Origin: JAAZMA01 sp036720245
Lineage (GTDB): Bacteria > Bacillota > Clostridia > Tissierellales > Tepidimicrobiaceae
NCBI GenBank assembly: GCA_036720245.1
Contig: DAIMNI010000030.1
Coordinates: forward strand, 1 to 24,194
Direction of reading: 5' to 3'
Length of the DNA stretch: 24,194 bases
Part shown: positions 23,060 through 24,194 of the stretch, piece by piece
How the letters are laid out: every line of letters starts with the position of its first letter
How positions within the stretch are numbered: the first letter of the stretch is position 1
Notes under the pieces: model-generated
The model's database searches: none
Told to the model about the DNA's origin: nothing
The model's input: only the letters and a program-made list of their open reading frames with translations
Position numbers and translations under genes: made by a program

Positions 23060-23613
23060 TTAAAATATTAAAAGAAACAGGAGCACTTTTAGAAGGTCAT
23101 TTTTTATTATCCTCAGGAAAACATAGTGATGGATATGTTCAATGTGCCAAACTTTTAATGTATCCAGATAAAGCAGAAATAGCCATAAATTCAATAGTAG
23201 ACAAATTAAAAGATTTGGATTTTGATATAGTATTAGGCCCTGCCATGGGAGGGATAATAGTAAGTTATGAATTAGCTAGGCAAATGGGGAAACCTAGTAT
23301 ATTTTCTGAAAGGGAAAATGGCGAAATGAAATTAAGACGGGGATTTAATATAAAAAAGGGGCAGAAAGTATTAATAACAGAAGATGTGGTAACCACAGGT
23401 AAATCAGCCTATGAAGCTATTAAAGTAGTAGAAGATTTAGGCGGTGAAGTAGTGGGTATAGCTTGTATTGTAGATAGGAGTAGTGGGGATATAAAATATC
23501 CTATATATAGTGGAGTGAATTTAGATATAAACACCTATGAAGCTGAAGAATGTCCATTATGCAAAGAAAATATTCCAATAATTAAACCTGGAAGTAGGAA
23601 AATAGCTAAATAA
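23053..23613 (+). CDS. pyrE: Orotate phosphoribosyltransferase
   Basis: PyrE joins orotate and PRPP to give orotidine 5'-phosphate, the substrate of PyrF. The 186-residue protein has the family opening TGALLEGHFLLSSGKHSDGY, then GPAMGGIIVSYELAR, FSERENGEMKLRRGF and the PRPP loop VLITEDVVTTGKS (about residues 107-118). The last section contains ECPLC, which is common in clostridial forms. It is the last gene of the operon, starting inside the end of pyrD. A palindromic repeat and T run follow. Confidence 0.96.
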   Translation: MLIKILKETGALLEGHFLLSSGKHSDGYVQCAKLLMYPDKAEIAINSIVDKLKDLDFDIVLGPAMGGIIVSYELARQMGKPSIFSERENGEMKLRRGFNIKKGQKVLITEDVVTTGKSAYEAIKVVEDLGGEVVGIACIVDRSSGDIKYPIYSGVNLDINTYEAEECPLCKENIPIIKPGSRKIAK

Positions 23614-23628
23614 TAAACGTGCTTGATT

Positions 23629-23733
23629 TGTCATCCTGAACGCAGGCTCTGCACACCCATGGAAACAAACCAAGGTAGTGAAGGATCTTGGGCTTATGCC
23701 ATTTAGAGATCCTTCACTGCGTTTAGGATGACA
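23629..23733. repeat. Palindromic element after pyrE, left arm split by a 33-bp insert
   Basis: The left arm is TGTCATCCTGAACG (23629-23642) plus TAGTGAAGGATCT (23676-23688). It is separated by 33 bp (23643-23675) with no match in the other copies. The joined arm equals the pyrF copy exactly. The right arm (23707-23733, AGATCCTTCACTGCG then TTTAGGATGACA) is its inverted complement with few mismatches. It is followed by TTTTAG and seven T, so the hairpin could also terminate the pyr transcript. Confidence 0.88.
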
Positions 23734-23855
23734 TTTTAGTTTTTTTCAGCAGCCCCGAAGTAATAGGGCTGTTTCATAATATTTTTAATTGCTGTCATAA
23801 TCCTTAATTAGGTTGGTGATACTAAATCAAAGTAGTAATAAAAAGGGTGGCATAG
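23734..23855. other. Intergenic gap before the germination gene
   Basis: It holds a T run (23740-23746) and a short hairpin, AGCCC/GGGCT, around 23750-23772 with a weak T tail. A ribosome site, AAAAGGGTGG, precedes the ATG at 23856. CATAATA at 23775-23781 resembles a -10 box of sporulation promoters, but no matching -35 was found. Confidence 0.4.
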
Positions 23856-24194
23856 ATGATATCAAAAAAAATTGATAAAAATAAGCAAGAAATAAGAAAT
23901 ATTTTTTATAATACTAGTGATTTAACAACCTATGAGTTTGAAACTAAATCAAATATAAAGATAATGATATGCTACATAGAAGGTTTAATAGACAAAGATT
24001 TACTTGATAGAGATATAATCAAACCAATAATATTGAATTTAGAGAAATCAACAGATATAAAAAAAGTAATATATGTATCTAATGTTGAAGAGGGAATCTC
24101 CCTAAAAGATATAGCAAATACTTTGACCTCTGGTAGTGTAGCAATATTTATAGATGGAATTAGTCAATCCTATATTGTAAATTTGAATAAATGG
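23856..24194 (+). CDS. Spore germination protein, GerA family A subunit (3' end beyond window)
   Basis: The first 113 codons of a gene that runs off the window. The N-terminus, with a charged helix (KKIDKNKQEIRNIFYNTSDL), FETKSNIKIMICYIEGLIDK, IIKPI and then LTSGSVAIFIDG, is the soluble N-terminal domain of GerAA/SpoVAF-like proteins. Such proteins form germinant receptors in the inner spore membrane. The ATG follows AAAAGGGTGG. The membrane half is not in the window, so GerA-type versus SpoVAF cannot be decided; the B and C subunit genes would be expected downstream. Confidence 0.8.
   Translation, partial: MISKKIDKNKQEIRNIFYNTSDLTTYEFETKSNIKIMICYIEGLIDKDLLDRDIIKPIILNLEKSTDIKKVIYVSNVEEGISLKDIANTLTSGSVAIFIDGISQSYIVNLNKW

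Noticed and set aside
23773..23815. Sporulation-type (sigma-G) promoter before the gerAA-type gene
   Set aside because: CATAATA is present but no matching -35 at the right spacing was found.

Overview
The window is about 24 kb of AT-rich DNA that reads as chromosome of an anaerobic, spore-forming Firmicute of the Clostridia/Tissierellia type. The reasons are strong AGGAGG-type ribosome sites, many GTG and TTG starts, two CotF-type spore coat genes, the start of a GerA-type germinant receptor gene, a SAM-I (S-box) leader, a PyrR-type attenuator, and a PyrDB/PyrK-type dihydroorotate dehydrogenase. The lineage is inferred from gene content and style, not from a marker gene. No rRNA, tRNA, CRISPR array, transposase or phage gene was seen.

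Layout. 1-416: 3' end of a LolD/MacB-type ABC ATPase gene. 550-1029 (-): Cu/Zn superoxide dismutase. 1137-3031: patatin-like lipase coupled to a predicted HExxH zinc peptidase. 3108-3596: lone glucose-type PTS IIA protein. 3712-7223: SbcD/YhaO-like nuclease and YhaN-like ATPase, overlapping by 4 nt. 7300-9257: metallophosphoesterase, nagB and a CYTH protein in one run. 9318-9497: a 59-residue hydrophobic protein. 9662-12022: phosphoenolpyruvate synthase. 12054-12260 (-): small DUF3787-like protein. 12347-12937: HD-domain phosphohydrolase. 12980-15706 (-): metNIQ methionine transporter under an S-box riboswitch. 15776-16675 (-): arginase. 16783-17055 (-): YkuS-family protein. 17184-17668: two small CotF proteins. 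17696-23613: pyrimidine operon pyrB-pyrI-pyrC-pyrF-pyrK-pyrD-pyrE. 23856 to the end: 5' part of a gerAA-type gene.

How the genes work together. The pyr operon encodes the steps from carbamoyl phosphate to UMP. Its leader has a textbook promoter, a PyrR-type stem-loop and a terminator. Most genes in it overlap and are probably translationally coupled. Carbamoyl phosphate synthase and pyrR are not in the window. The met operon is read from a strong promoter through a SAM-I aptamer with an antiterminator/terminator switch.

The most striking feature is a family of palindromic repeats in the pyr operon. The core arm is about 27 bp, begins TGTCATCCTGA and ends GAAGGATCT. One arm lies in frame inside pyrF, beside two tandem 21-bp repeats. 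A full inverted-repeat copy lies in frame inside pyrK. A third copy, with one arm split by a 33-bp insert, follows pyrE and may serve as the operon terminator. These look like small non-autonomous elements that can be accepted inside proteins, comparable to the palindromic elements known from Rickettsia. In addition pyrK has a one-base frameshift, and the patatin gene has an 11-bp tandem duplication that removes its apparent original stop codon.
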